NCBI GenBank assembly: GCA_963169105.1
Contig: OY720637.1
Span: forward strand, 29,507,925-29,571,924
Origin: Ceriagrion tenellum
Taxonomy: Eukaryota; Arthropoda; Insecta; Odonata; Coenagrionidae
Reading direction: 5' to 3'
Length of the DNA: 64,000 bases
The first letter of the stretch is position 1; each line of letters begins with the position of its first letter. Shown in pieces: positions 33,630 through 44,773 of this stretch. A program made the translations under genes and the position numbers. The notes beneath the pieces are model-generated. The model saw nothing but the letters and a program-made list of their open reading frames with translations, had not been told where the DNA came from and searched no databases.

Positions 33630-33995
33630 ATGAAGCCTATTCAAGGGGAGCCCCTAGAGACTCGGAGGCTGCACGCTAGGCTTAGGCTGCTTGATAAATT
33701 CAGAACTGATATTTTTCAGAGCGACACGGAGAATATTATCATGACGCCTCGCTACATTTCTAGGTCTGACAGATGCGATAAATTAAGAGAGATACTCTGC
33801 CGAACAGATAGGTACAAAAACTCGTTGTTTCCGCGCACAATAAGCGACCACAAAAGAGACTGAACTCCTCCAAATACACTCTCATAGGACATGTCACCAT
33901 TTAACCTCCAAAGCTTTTCATCTTTACACGGCTGATGACCTACCTCCCCCTTCCACACGCCCAAGCGGCGGCTCGCGGAGTATTATGTAGATGCA
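33630..33995 (+). mobile_element. LINE family C, best copy of the C-terminus
   Basis: The frame starting at 33621 reads LETRRLHARLRLLDKFRTDI, FQSDTENIIMTPRYISRSDR, CDKLREILCRTDRYKNSLF and PRTISDHKRD. This is the arrangement (x-R-R-x-x-A-R-L ... R-T-x-x-Y-x-x-S-x-F-P-R-T) at the end of many non-LTR RT proteins. The 3' UTR follows with ACACGGCTGATGACC, CACACGCCCAAGCGGCGG and TATTATGTAGATG. A stop after KRD ends the frame where sister copies read on. Confidence 0.85.
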
Positions 33996-34699
33996 GAAGC
34001 TCTCATGTGCATTTACTGTCATAATGAAATTTAAAGAAAAAAATGTGAATACTTTCCCATCCCCATCGAAAAGTTCCGACTCCCGCCCCCAGTACGACGG
34101 CACGCCCAATTGTTTGCAATTACACCGGCCGCCTCCGCTCTCCGTCAGCCTGTACCCCCTGCTCCAAATGTAATTTAATTTCTTCTCTTTTTTGTCGAGA
34201 AAAGTAGAATGGAAGGTGTGGATTGGGAAAGGGAGTAAGTGCCTTTTTTTCCACGGTCGGACGGATTATTGTTTTTTTTCTCTCAGGGTTATTTCGACTG
34301 GAGGGAAGGGATGGGCCCCCTCTATTTCAGGGAATCCAGCTATGGGTTCGTTCAGATGTTTGGCAAGCACGTTCCCGCTCGCTGACGGCCGGTTTCAGGG
34401 TGTGCCCATGATGAAACGTGGTGAGTGTTCACGCCCTCTCGGGGACTTCATTTGTGCTGAACGATTCAGGAGCGGAATCGGTGAACGAAGTTTCCCTTTT
34501 TAAGATGTCGAATATGCCTTTCGCTCATTATATTTTCGCAGTTCTCTTAAATAAACTCAACGTGGAAGGTTTTGAAATAGAAATATTTTACTAGACAAAG
34601 ATAATAATAACTTCCGGAAGTAGTGTGTCTATAATAAATGACTATCTAAATGTGTTGGCTTAATCTTACGTTGCTGAAAAATTTTACATTAAGGAAGGT
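33996..34699. other. non-genic DNA with a GC-richer patch
   Basis: About 34060-34490 is GC-richer. ORFs of 103 and 62 codons overlap in different frames without motif. No repeat recognised. Confidence 0.5.
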
Positions 34700-35035
34700 G
34701 TATTCAAGATGAGGTGGACGGAGAGGAAGACTGTTGAGGAAATACTTGAGATGGTGGTCGAGGAAAGGAAACTTCTGAATGAAATTCGAGATCGGCAGAG
34801 TAGGTGGCTGGAGGATGTAATAAGATGCGATGGATCGATTAAGAGTGTGATAGAGGGAAGGACGTTGGGCAAGCGGGGAAGGGAAAGATAGATAATAAGT
34901 TTTTATGGACGGGATGAAGAAGGATAGATCGTATGCTGAGGCAAAAAAAGGGAGATAGACCCCTGAAAGTGTAAAACCCGGTAGAAGATTCTCTGACATT
35001 CAACAAAACCTACTTTTACCGGTAGGATACTTTTA
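34700..35035 (+). mobile_element. LINE family A copy
   Basis: MRWTERKTVEEILEMVVEER, KLLNEIRDRQSRWLEDVIRC and DGSIKSVIEGRTLGKRGRE are encoded at 34709-34891. The family 3' region follows with a small deletion near TATGCTGAGGCAAAAAAAGG, then AAAACCTACTTTTACCGGTA and the tail. The hairpin's first arm is mutated (CTACTTTTACCGGTAG). 5'-truncated, dead. Confidence 0.88.
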
Positions 35036-35094
35036 AAAAAATTCTAAGTGACAACTAATTCAGTTAGGATATTAGGCGAAGAAGAAGAATGCTC

Positions 35095-36219
35095 AAATGT
35101 AACTGGAGAATCATTTTTTGAAAAATAATCCTCCAAAACATACCGCGGTTGGTAGAATCTTAGGCCGGCTGGACCGTCTAAGGATCTGTCTTTCAATCGT
35201 TGGAATGCCTATAATGGTGGTCTTTGTAATGACTACTTTAAAGTGAAGTCTATAAGCTTTTTCTTCCACTCTGCGCGTACCAAGTTTTATCGCCCTCTTC
35301 AATATGCCTCTCAGCACTTCCAGATGGAGGAATAGTACGCCGACCTAATAGATCCGTATCTCCTATATACGGCTGCGTTGATGTGAGGGGGACGAGCCGT
35401 TGTCCCGATTAGTCCACGTACTACGATTCGATTTCGAATTATTTAAGGGACAGTGCGGAGATGGGGCCATGAGATTGCTCATCAACTCTTTTTCCACATC
35501 TCACACCCCCTGCCAATTCTCCCTCGCCCGCTTCGTGTATAGGCGCGCGTATGGCCGGCCCTCACTTCCGCTCTGGCACAGCTTCCGGTCAACCCTTTGA
35601 ATTCTCTCGCCCGGTGAGCGAGGGAGTCGCCCTGATCGCCCTCGGTCAATTGATGGGAGGGGCGCGACCCCCCACCCTGTCGGCTTTTCATTTCGACGCA
35701 GCTTCCCGTGTGACGCAACCTCTCTGTGTGACGTTGCCCTAATCGGGATGAATGGAGGCGACCAAAGCTTGTTGCGGCGCGAGCACGACTCAATGTTACG
35801 CGTTCATGTCACTCTGGCGGTGTTGCTATCGCCGCTTGGTTGTCGTATGTCGTTCTTTCATTGGCAGTGACTGGGTTTTTCAAAAATCAGTTGGTGAAAT
35901 AAAATATCGAAGGAATTTGAACGAAACTATTAACTGAACTATTAACGAAACTGAACGAAGAGCATTTTTAAATTATTTTTGAGTACTCTACCGGCAATGG
36001 TAGGCTTTTGTGGTAGAAAACTAAATCTTCTTGATTTTTTTATACAAATGGAGGGCCATATTAGCGTATAAAGTTTCATTTTTAATCTCAACGTAATGCA
36101 TCACCTCGTCCATTAAACCTCTTCTTCTCTATTGAGTCAGAGTGAAATCCTAACAAATAATCGCAAGATGTCTTTGTGCTGTAGTAATTGCCAACTCCCG
36201 CAATGTATGTGTATTCTTT
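35095..36219. other. non-genic DNA; GC-rich patch and possible degraded ORF
   Basis: The minus frame at 35111-35317 (LRGILKRAIKLGTRRVEEKA) is weakly reminiscent of retroelement coding sequence but cannot be assigned. About 35480-35860 is GC-rich, with opposing 103- and 63-codon ORFs lacking motifs. At 35975-36030 a minus-strand family A tail (CTCTACCGGCAATGGTAGGC) is embedded. Confidence 0.45.
35975..36030 (-). repeat. LINE family A 3' tail only (inverted)
   Basis: GAGTACTCTACCGGCAATGG, then TAGGCTTTTGTGG, is the complement of the family A end (CCTACC..TACCGGTAGA.TACT) with two substitutions near the hairpin. Only ~50 bases survive. Confidence 0.65.
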
Positions 36220-36640
36220 TGAGCACTCTATGAATCGGAAGCATGGACCATTGGAAGAGCTGACAAGAAAAGATTAGAAGCCTTCGAAACCTGGTGCTGG
36301 TGGAGGATGCTGAAGATAATATGGACGGACAAAATATGATATGAAATGATATGAAAATGATGATGTGTACAGAAGAGTAGAAGAAGAAAGGACCATATGG
36401 AATACCATACACAAAAGAAGAACCAGATGAATTGGACACATCCAGAGAAACAATGGTATTATGAAGAACATAATTGAAGGTTAATTGGAGGGAAAACACC
36501 CCAGAGGAAGACCAAGGAATAAGTTCATGCACCAAATAAAGAGAAAAGTACATTGAAAAGATAACAAGAGGTAAGGGACCTAGCATTAGATAGAGAAGGG
36601 TGGGGGACTGCAGTCAGTCAATCTTAGGATTGAACGACCA
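36220..36640 (+). mobile_element. LINE family B, copy 1
   Basis: The plus strand encodes ALYESEAWTIGRADKKRLEA, FETWCWWRMLKIIWTDK, YRRVEEERTIWNTIHKRRTR, IGHIQRNNGIMKNIIEG and LEGKHPRGRPRNKFMHQIKR, interrupted by stops and a frame change near 36335. This is the classic non-LTR RT C-terminal tail, with RGRPR and IGH motifs distinct from family A. The 3' end includes GGACTGCAGTCAGTCAATCT and TAGGATTGAACGACC. Minus-strand sisters are at 38865 and 55570. Confidence 0.85.
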
Positions 36641-36904
36641 TTGATTATGAGTGGAAGTGGATGTTCTGGAGAATAGAAGGAAAGAAAAATAGAGGTGAAG
36701 AATAGAAGTGATAACTATTTGACATAATGCGTTGTAAGAAGGTAGGAATACTGTCGGAGATTCATAGCTGGCGGAAGAGTTGCCAGGGGAAGGCTGGAAA
36801 AGAGGAGTGACTAATGTTATGTTAAATGAGAGCACTGGTTAATCGTGTAAGTGGGAGAAAAAGTTAGTATTTTATGTTAGTAAAGAAACAATTCTTGAAA
36901 ATTA
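36641..36904. other. non-genic DNA
   Basis: Purine-rich AT DNA after family B; no gene or repeat recognised. Confidence 0.45.
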
Positions 36905-36990
36905 ACAGTACATCTACATCTACATCTACATCTACGTAATACCCTGCGAGCCACCACGAGGGTGTGTGGCAGGGGGTGAAGATCACCAAA
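36905..36990 (-). repeat. LINE family C 3' tail with (CATCTA)n
   Basis: CTACATCTACATCTACATCT, then ACGTAATACCCTGCGAGCC and ACCACGAGGGTGTGTGGCAG. On the minus strand this is the family C 3' end followed by its GTAGAT hexamer tail, which is the expected structure for a heavily 5'-truncated insertion. Confidence 0.82.
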
Positions 36991-37354
36991 CATGCACTAT
37001 TGCCATGTAAGTAGGATATATAATGTAGACATACTAGAAAATAGGGTCATAGTTTATTAGTTACTACAGTAGATTATTAGTTATTGCAAGTAATTGCAGT
37101 AGTTATTACAATAGAATATTAGTTACTACGGTATAGTACAGGTTAAAATCTACATAATAAGGAAGGGATTATTGGTAGTTATTACATGCATCATGCACTA
37201 CAGACTATTCTAACTACGTTTCACCTACCTATCCCTTTTGCTACGTTGCCTATTGTTCTCTCTTATGGTACGCGGGAAAAATGACATTTTAAATCTATCG
37301 GTACGACAATCTATCTCTCTAATTTTGTTAATATGGTCAAACCTAGCATAATAC
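36991..37354. other. AT-rich DNA with TAGTTATTA-type repeats
   Basis: TTAGTTACTACAGTAGATTA and related short motifs recur between 37055 and 37140. Low-complexity drift; no gene. Confidence 0.45.
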
Positions 37355-37466
37355 ATTATGGACGAGATGGAGAAGGGTAAGTCTTACGCTGAGATGTGGA
37401 AAGTAACATTGCACGTTAATAGAGCTCTCACTTTGTATAAACCAGCGAGATTCTTAGTGGTTTCTA
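37355..37466 (+). mobile_element. diverged LINE family A-like fragment
   Basis: The translation MDEMEKGKSYAEMWKVTLHV parallels family A MDGMKKGRSYAEAKKDILEG, and the following bases (AAACCAGCGAGATTCTTAG) parallel the 3' UTR AAACCGGGAGGAGATTCTC. Short and diverged. Confidence 0.55.
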
Positions 37467-38864
37467 CTCTAACGTACCCTTACAGGAAGATCACTGGAAA
37501 ATGATTAAAAAAGGTAGTATTTCTGATACCAATCCAGCATGAAAAATCTACATGTGGTTGTCCCCGCAGGAGACTTTGTGATTAAAATCCTTTGAACATG
37601 ACTTCCTTTGTGTAAAGCAAGCAGACCTCCCGCTGCACGTATCGTCGGCACATCAATTTTCGAAGCCGAGTGGTGTGCCCTCGACGGCGTTTTCTTCTCG
37701 CTCGGATACCGCCTCGGCTCTCAAAATTGGGTTGGCGTATTGTGACTCAGAAACGGTGACTCGACGTCCCAGAAATCATGCACAGCTGTTGCAACCGCTC
37801 TTTTGTTCCGTTGCTACGTACGCAGACGGGTGAGCGTCCGGGAGGGAACATGCGACGACGCCAGCTCGAGGTAAACGGGTGAATTATGTTTTTTCCTGTC
37901 GTTTTTGGGACGTGTGGGAGGCGTTTCCCGAACCGCGATGCGCGAAACGTAATCTATCCTCCTGTTTTGATGGAAATATCACCTTGCCAACGGGAGATTA
38001 CGTTTGTTTTCGCAACAAGCATGAAGCCTGCATAACGTGGGCGCGAAGACACCTGCGTCATGGATAGGCAGATCTCTGAAAAAATAAATGCTCATTAGGC
38101 TCTGTATTATTGTGACAAATGAACTGTTGTTGCATGAAAGCTAAGCCGCGCTTCGTGCTGGATCTTGAATTATATGTCACGGGTATAACCTACTTGTCAG
38201 TCTGGCTGTTGTGTTCTAATTACGAGGCAGGTAGAGATTACCGAAATAATGCCGACGCAACCCATATTCCGTCATAGGTCGTCATCAACTGCGAGCAAGA
38301 AGGTCTTTATACAGCTGTGATAGACAATTTTCTTCGTGATCATTTTGCTCGAGGAGAGAATGTGAGGTTTGTGCGGGAGAGGTGGATAATGTATTGGGCG
38401 GTCTGTAATCTGGAAAAGAAAAGAATTATTTCTCATAAATCGATTTCCTTAAATGGCTTCGTTTTTTAGTGAATAAAAAGGTGAAGGAATGAACATTTTT
38501 TAGATGACAAAAGTTGAAGAAAACTGTGCTGGACAAAAATATATGCAGAAATATTCTTGGCAAACAACGTCTTTTATAGCATAATTACCGACAGGTATCC
38601 ACTCTGAAGACATTTTTAATTGGAGAGGCTTAGTCTTGGGTAGGATTGAAAAATCTTTTATTTCATTCGATGATAATCATTTTAATTGTTATTTAGTGGT
38701 ACCCTTATCAATGAACAATTCCAACACGGAAACCGTATGAGGGAACTATTTCTGATCTTTCCTCACTTGTGCTTTGATCCCGAGAATTTAAAGTGGGGCG
38801 GGGCTGTGATTAGCAATTTCATTCCACGCGGCAGACCACCAGCTTTCACTCAGAGTCATTAGTG
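37467..38864. other. non-genic DNA with a GC-rich patch
   Basis: About 37620-38070 is GC-richer and CpG-rich. The 62-codon ORF at 37879-38067 has no motif. No repeat copies recognised. Confidence 0.5.
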
Positions 38865-39250
38865 GGTCTTCAATCCTAAGATTGGTTGATTGCAGCCCTC
38901 CACCCTTTCTAATGCTAGTTCCCTTACCTCCTGTTATCTCTTCCTATGTACTTTCCTCTTTATTTGATCATGAACTTATTAAGGGTCTTCCTCTGAGGAC
39001 TTTTCCCTCTGTTTTGCCTTCAGTTATGTTCTTCACAAACCCATTGTCTCTCAGGGTGTGTCCAATTCATCTTGTTCTTCTTTTCTCTATGGTGTTCCAT
39101 ATGGTCCTCTCTTCTTCTACTCTTCTTTACACTTCATCATTTCTTATTTTGTCCGAGCTCCACACGAATGTTTTCTCATACTTTTTCCTGTTTTGTGGTC
39201 CTTCCTTTAGCACAGCTAACTCAGAATGTAATACCTTAATGTTCCCCTTC
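38865..39250 (-). mobile_element. LINE family B, copy 2 (inverted)
   Basis: CAATCCTAAGATTGGTTGAT, TGCAGCCCTCCACCCTTTC, GGTCTTCCTCTGAGGAC and CATATGGTCCTCTCTTCTTC are complements of the family B 3' UTR, RGRPR and EERTIW coding stretches. The apparent 130-codon plus-strand ORF (38882-39274) is the antisense of this relic. Confidence 0.82.
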
Positions 39251-39464
39251 AAATTCGTTTATCGTGTATGGTAATTGAGAACGTGAACGTTCCGTTTTCT
39301 TCCTTGCGAATGGTTTTGTGCAGATAGATCCGACACTGACGCCTCTCTGACCCTGAAGCGAAAGTATCCTCCATAGATGGAGTATTTTGATATAATTTGC
39401 GTATCGGTGTGATGTTCTTACGGGTACTTGCATTGTCCACCTTGTTGTCACTACAAAATTTTTC

Positions 39465-39650
39465 GAGGGGATTGATTCGGTGTGGAGGCTTCCCAGCACG
39501 TGGACTTGGGTTCGAATCCCGATAGTGAGTCGCGATGCGTCATTTGCTGTTCTTTAGTTAAAAGTTTCGAACTCTTAGTGCTCAGTCCAATGGATGAGAC
39601 CAGAAACGGTGAACCTACTTGGGCCTTTTGCTAAAAGTATGCTTTTAATA
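39465..39650 (+). repeat. tRNA-like SINE head
   Basis: ATTCGGTGTGGAGGCTTCCC, AGCACGTGGACTTGG and GGTTCGAATCCCGATAGTG give a good B box and a weak A box ~40 bases earlier. Downstream GTGCTCAGTCCAATGGATGA is not tRNA. The overall form is a tRNA-derived SINE, single copy in this window. Confidence 0.5.
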
Positions 39651-40728
39651 GATATTTATTTATATCTCCACTTTTTAATGTTAAAGTAACTTGTGATATA
39701 CCCGTGTGATTGTTATTTTACGATTTTTAGCGTGCTCTTACCATTTCTTTAAATATTTTTACTACCAACGATGATTTGTATTTTTTATTTTTTCTACTGC
39801 TCATTTGTTTATGCATATCGGTTCCCCTTATATTTTCTCTTTTATATTTCATTCAGTTTTTAGTTACATAACCTTTTTCTATCAATAGATTCTTGCAGGT
39901 TTTTCACTTTCCTTGATGCGTGGGTGTTTTCCTGCTCTTAGTTTTTTCGTCAAGGATGCCAGCTTCTTATTCCTTACGTTCTTATATAATTGTGTGTATC
40001 TGTCTACACTATTTACATATTTCAGATAATCCATTGTGAACAATTGATGATAATGTTTCTATTCTTTCTCTTTATAACTTTAATCGCCAAGATTCCATGT
40101 GAGTATTTGACGAGATGGCAGAAAGGACTGCCCCAGTCTGAGATATCGCTTGAATAGATAGGAATTATTATTCTTCGCCGACATCGGGTTTCTCTCCAAT
40201 CTTTCTCCATAATCTTTCCCTTTCCAGCCTACCAGTAATTAAAAAATGTCGCAGATGACGTCAGTTGTCGATAGACTCCTCAACCGTAATTTTTTTTTCG
40301 TATTAGTGGAGATCATTTGTGGTGTTCCATTAAATGCAGGCGGTTATTGTCCCGGCTGTTGCACTCGACTTTGGTCTCGTGTTGGTGCGATCATCTGGAC
40401 CGTGGCTGCACGTGTCCTCGCGGGACGCCGCAGATGCGTCCCCCGGCCGGGGGTTGGTTGGTGGGCGGTGGGGCCTCCCGGGGACTGCTCTCCCCATGTA
40501 GTTCCCGCCCCGTGCCACTCGGTGTCACTCGGATTCCGATGAAAAAGATGGAAGGCCGATACGCCCCCTTTCGACGAGGCGGCGCAGCACGAGGGCGACC
40601 TTGGGCTAGCGGTTTGAGGAAAATGCTGTAATGAACATCTGTTAGCGATGGCGCAGTAGAGGGTTTTTCGGTGGAAACGCAATCAGATGCGAGAAGAATT
40701 ACGTAGCTCATTTGTCAAATGTGTGGGT
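39651..40728. other. non-genic DNA with a GC-rich patch
   Basis: About 40330-40640 is GC-rich, with four ORFs of 62-112 codons overlapping on both strands and no motif. The remainder is T-rich. Confidence 0.5.
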
Positions 40729-41239
40729 TTAAGGTTGTCCGAGCGAGATAGTTTCCTAGTCATAATAGAGACCATATTCGAATTATACGTTTTAATTACA
40801 CCAGCTGTAGGACACATGAATTAAAAATTGATTTATTAATGGTGCAAAAATATAGTTTTATGTGACAGAACTTGTAAGTAATTAAATGAAAATATCTAAA
40901 TAAATCTTTAACTTCACTAATTTTTTTCGCGCGGTGCGTTTGAAACTGTTTTAAAACGGAAGGCTTATTGTGATGCCGAAGAATTTACTGCGGTGACAAT
41001 TTGATTAACTTTCAAAAATAGTTGAGAATACACACAAACTACAAACTGTTGTCTCTCTGGAGTGCGTACACGTACCATATCCCGTATAAGAGGGCTGGTA
41101 TTTTTTGTAAAATATCTCGGAAAGTAATGCGGTAAGGGGTTGAATTTTTTGTCAATGGAAGGGTGAGATATTTTTCTGTAAAATGAGACCAAATTCTTTG
41201 ATTTCTAGGTAAAATGATATTTCGCTCAAACTACCTTAA
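40729..41239 (+). mobile_element. TTAA-flanked TIR element, copy 3
   Basis: Begins TTAAGGTTGTCCGAGCGAGA and ends GATATTTCGCTCAAACTACC then TTAA. It is collinear with 16056-16619, apart from a deletion of ~50 bases including the GACGAGATCTATG segment (after CACAAACTACAAACTG). Shared landmarks include CCAGCTGTAGGACACAT, TTTTTTCGCGCGGTGCG, GTCTCTCTGGAGTGC and GGTAAGGGGTTGA. Non-coding. Confidence 0.85.
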
Positions 41240-41529
41240 CTCATAAAACATGCCGCATCCATGCGAAACACAATAATGGCTGAGTTTCAATCGACACTTC
41301 TATGCGCCTGCGTTTTTTTTTAATTTTCCCTCTGTTACAATATAAATTAGACCATCCGTTTTTATGTCTGCCTACAAACCCAGAATTTGCTCTTTTTTAG
41401 GTGTCTTTGTCATGTGATTCGCAGTCTTCGGTCATCACGAGTTCTTCCGGTGTAAGCTAGGCAAAGTATATTATAGAAATTCAGTTTGCTTCACGATCTT
41501 AGTTGTACATACTAAGTAAAATTTTCTGT

Positions 41530-41880
41530 TCTGTCTTAACTTTCAAGGGTAAGCAGCCATTCCTTGAGTTTTTTTAAGATTGTAAACTCAATTTATTACC
41601 ATTTAGGGTAGGTGGTAAAATATTGTATAGTTTAGGTCCAATGTGAACATAATGTCCCCTTTTTGAAGCTGAATGCTCGAGTTCAATGCGCGATGAGTTA
41701 TGTCCATTTGGCTCTTAGAGTTAGGTTGATAGATAGATATTCTGTCGCTCAATTTTAGGTACACAAACATGAATTTAATAAAACATTGAGCTTTAGGTAG
41801 CTTCAAGGACTTCATGTGGGAAGCTACTATCATGACATGAGTACACAATACATAATATAAAGGCAATACACATTACTAGT
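41530..41880 (-). mobile_element. LINE C-terminal relic (YHLP type), copy 1
   Basis: The minus frame at 41603-41866 reads MSLKLPKAQC-like sequence followed by ITHRALNSSIQLQKGDIMFT and LDLNYTIFYHLP. This parallels the non-LTR RT end (T-R-x ... I-x-x-x-x-x-x-x-x-L-x-L-x-x-x-I-x-N-x-L-P). The frame breaks at TAA 41603, and NGNKLSLQS continues in another frame. The final part recurs at 42060-42190. Confidence 0.6.
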
Positions 41881-42059
41881 GTGAATGATACAAATTATAT
41901 ATGGCAGCAAAGTATATACAACTAATCATCAAATTTAGGTGAAATATGCCAGCGACAAGAATTAAAAAATAAATAACCTAAAAATTCAAAAATGAAATAT
42001 AAGCTTTTTTACAATTGTGAAGAAAACAATTATTTATTTATTATTCTTTTACACAAAAA

Positions 42060-42192
42060 AGTCTAAACTTTCAAGAGTAAGCAGCAATTCCTTGAGTTTT
42101 TTTTAAAGAATTTAAACTAAATTTATGACCATATTCGGTAGGTGGTAAAATATTGTATAGTTTAGGTCCAATGTGAACACAATGTCCAATGT
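42060..42192 (-). mobile_element. LINE C-terminal relic (YHLP type), partial copy 2
   Basis: CTTTCAAGAGTAAGCAGCAA, TTCCTTGAGTTTTTTTTAAA, GTAGGTGGTAAAATATTGTA and TAGTTTAGGTCCAATGTGAA repeat the 41535-41650 block ~525 bases away in the same orientation. Either two truncated insertions or a local duplication. Confidence 0.7.
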
Positions 42193-43300
42193 GTTGCCAT
42201 GAGATCAATCACGAATCTTTTGTTTGCTTTCGCTGCATCGTCCTCTCCGTACATTTATGTTGCCCGTCTTTTGAAACCATACGCAAAAGGTCCACCTTCT
42301 TTGATATTTTATTATCAGTTTTAGTGGAAAAAATTTTGCTGGAAAACACTTTTGCCAACTATTTGAATTATAAAAATTAGGCACCAATAATGGCTGCCAG
42401 AAATTGCCTCCAATTTCTTTGAAGCTTTTTGATAATGAAGTTTTTTGGGCAAGAGGTAAAATATTTGAGAGAAGTGTTATAGATAGTGAATTTTGGGAGA
42501 TAATGGTAGGGAAATAATCACGTCTTTTCCTGTGCTGCAGGGATTCTTAAGTGGAGCAGACGTTAAATAGGACGGGAAGAATATATATACTTCTTGGATT
42601 AGGGCGTGACAGTGAATTCTCCATTTTTCACGGCTGACTTCCGGATTTATGCGTGGAAAACACTCGTCTGCCCGCATATCCTTTGGGAGAGGAGAGGTCG
42701 GGGGCAATCGTATCGAGGTCAGGGTCACCGTTTTTTGGAATTGGGTCACGTTTGAATTGCAGCGCGATGGGAAAATGGCTGGTTGATTGAGTGACATCTA
42801 CTTCGGCGGTGGGCAAACCCTTTCAAAACGTCGGACGACCATGGCGATCCACCCGTTTGTCTGTCTGTCTCAATCCTCCTCCTGTCCCAGGAATCAATTA
42901 CCCAGGGAACGGTAGGAGAGCTAACTGCCGACCCAGTTAACTCCGTCGGTGACTCACAATTCGTCCAATCCGAAGGCCACCGGTATAAACACTTACTTTG
43001 GCGCTTTGCTTTGTCCTATAATGAGTTTTTGCCTTGGTGAGCGTACGATGGGTAAGGCCTTTGTCATTAAATATCCCTTAAATAAAAACACTGCTGCTCT
43101 CCGTTTCATGGTGCAGTCATTAAGCGAACGTCAGGAATCTAATGTTCGCTCTAATTGAATGAGCAATGAAGGAATTAATTGCAGTAACATGATCAAGTTT
43201 TTTCTCTTGCACTCACTATCCAGGGAGGAAAAATCGTGAGTTAATTAGTAAAAAAAGTAAATTAGTGAAATGTGCTAAATGATAAGTTTCAATCTACATC
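42193..43300. other. non-genic DNA with a GC-richer patch
   Basis: About 42600-42960 is GC-richer and contains the overlapping minus-strand ORFs 42477-42797 and 42628-42816 in different frames; no motif. CTGTCTGTCTGTCT near 42855 is a short microsatellite. Confidence 0.5.
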
Positions 43301-43366
43301 AGAAAACCTGGAGGATTTTCTCTGGCTGTTTATGAAACATTCTTTTGACCGGTAGATTACTTTAGT
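43300..43366 (+). repeat. LINE family A 3' tail only
   Basis: AAAACCTGGAGGATTTTCTC, then TTTTGACCGGTAGATTACTT, matches the last ~60 bases of family A with an altered first hairpin arm. Confidence 0.6.
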
Positions 43367-44214
43367 GATGATTATAATCTCATTTCCAGAAACAGTAAAG
43401 CTGTTTAGAAGCATACATTGTGATAAAAGTGGCGAGGCGATGGTAATTCCTTTTGGAGAAAAAAAGGTTTTATCGAAATAATATCTCACGGGTTCATAAT
43501 GTTTGTATCGAATCTTTTCATTTTCTACTCAAATAATAGCAAACCTAATGATGATAACTTGTAACTTTGTTTTTCCACATGTTTTATTGAAAAATAAAGT
43601 TACAAGTGATCATTTTTTGTTAATAAATTCCTTAAAGTTATGCCTGAAACCACCAATAATGGCAAACCTGTTATTTACTAATCTGAAATATGTTCGTTCC
43701 GAGTTGTTGCTCTACGATCAAGCCGTTATTCTCTTTGTCTCTAAAACAAGGCTGTCAACTTTGGAAATGATAATCATTTTCAGCGTTTGTTCCCACTTAT
43801 CTTAATCTTCCGTGAGAGAAAAAGTTGTCAATTTCTGCGTATTTTATAGCGCAAGCCGGCCCCTATCGCCTTCTTCGTTTCCGACCTTGTGATTGCATCT
43901 TGAAAGGCTCTCTCCTCTGCACCTGGGCAAACTCTCTCATGAAGCCTTCGTTCGTCCGCATGCGAGTTCCTCTCTGGAAAGCACACGTAACAAACCGATT
44001 GCGCGTTTCTTTCCTCTATCCTTGGACTCCCACGGTTCGCACGGTTATTATTGAGCCCCGCCGTCTGATTGTCTCTCCCTTTCCACTGTCGTGTCTACGT
44101 GTTTGAATATTCACCCGTAATTTGCACACTGGCTGTTCTAGGTTCCTCCCTTTGAAAAGCCGCGACCTTCAGGCGTTAAAACAATCCCATTTGATTAAAG
44201 ATTGCGCCATAATA
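43367..44214. other. non-genic DNA
   Basis: No gene recognised. ORFs of 100 codons (43503-43805) and 93 codons (43825-44106) have no motif, and their base composition does not differ from their surroundings. Confidence 0.5.
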
Positions 44215-44704
44215 ATATCATTCAGCAGTAAGGGTAGAAATGTACTCAGGAAAACGAAGATTCGGCTACATAAAACACTCATCCGTGCAGTACTGTCTTA
44301 CGGCTGTGAATCGTGGACGATGACATTCAAATCTGCGGAGTTGTGGGACAGATTTGAGAGAAAAGTACTGCGGTGAATGATGAAGAGAGCGTGGAGAATC
44401 CGTCGTAACAACGAAACATACAGCCCATATAAAGAAGCCAGCATTTCTACATACTGCAAATTAATGAGACTTCAATGGGGAGGGCATGTCCTGCGGATGC
44501 CGGTGGAGTGGGCAGCTAACAAAGTGTTCATAGGACAGATGGTAGGGAAGAGATCGGTGGGAAAACTCAGAGCTCGGTGGGAAGTTAACGTTAGCAAGGA
44601 TGAACATGAACAGCTTGGGGTGATGAGTTGGTGAAGAGTGGCAGGCGATAGAGAGGAATGGAGGAAGAAAATTGAAGAGGCCAAGGCACGATTTGGGCTG
44701 TAGC
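44215..44704 (+). mobile_element. LINE family F (distinct RT C-terminus)
   Basis: One frame from about 44225 reads KGRNVLRKTKIRLHKTLIRA, VLSYGCESWTMT, FERKVLR, a TGA, then MMKRAWRIRRNNETYSPYKE, LMRLQWGGHVLRMPVEWAAN, KRSVGKLRARWEVNVSKDE and VAGDREEWRKKIEEAKARFG. This follows the LINE pattern Y-G-x-E-x-W-x, L-R-W-x-G-H-V-x-R-M, G-R-x-R-x-R-W ... D-R-x-x-W. In-frame stops are TGA 44374-44376 and TGA after VMSW. The frame is otherwise continuous, so this copy is younger or better kept than the others. It lacks the RT core. Confidence 0.85.
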
Positions 44705-44773
44705 ACCATCGAAGACGTAGATGGGTAGGTTTTATTTGAAGTCAGTTAGAATCTTCAGGATTTTAAAAATACA

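Noticed and set aside
36137..36586. 149-codon minus ORF
   Set aside because: Antisense of LINE family B; the plus strand carries the recognisable RT tail.
36905..36940. CRISPR or telomere-like array at CTACATCTACATCTACATCT
   Set aside because: Only a few hexamers at the end of a LINE 3' tail, with no spacers; not TTAGG telomeric sequence.
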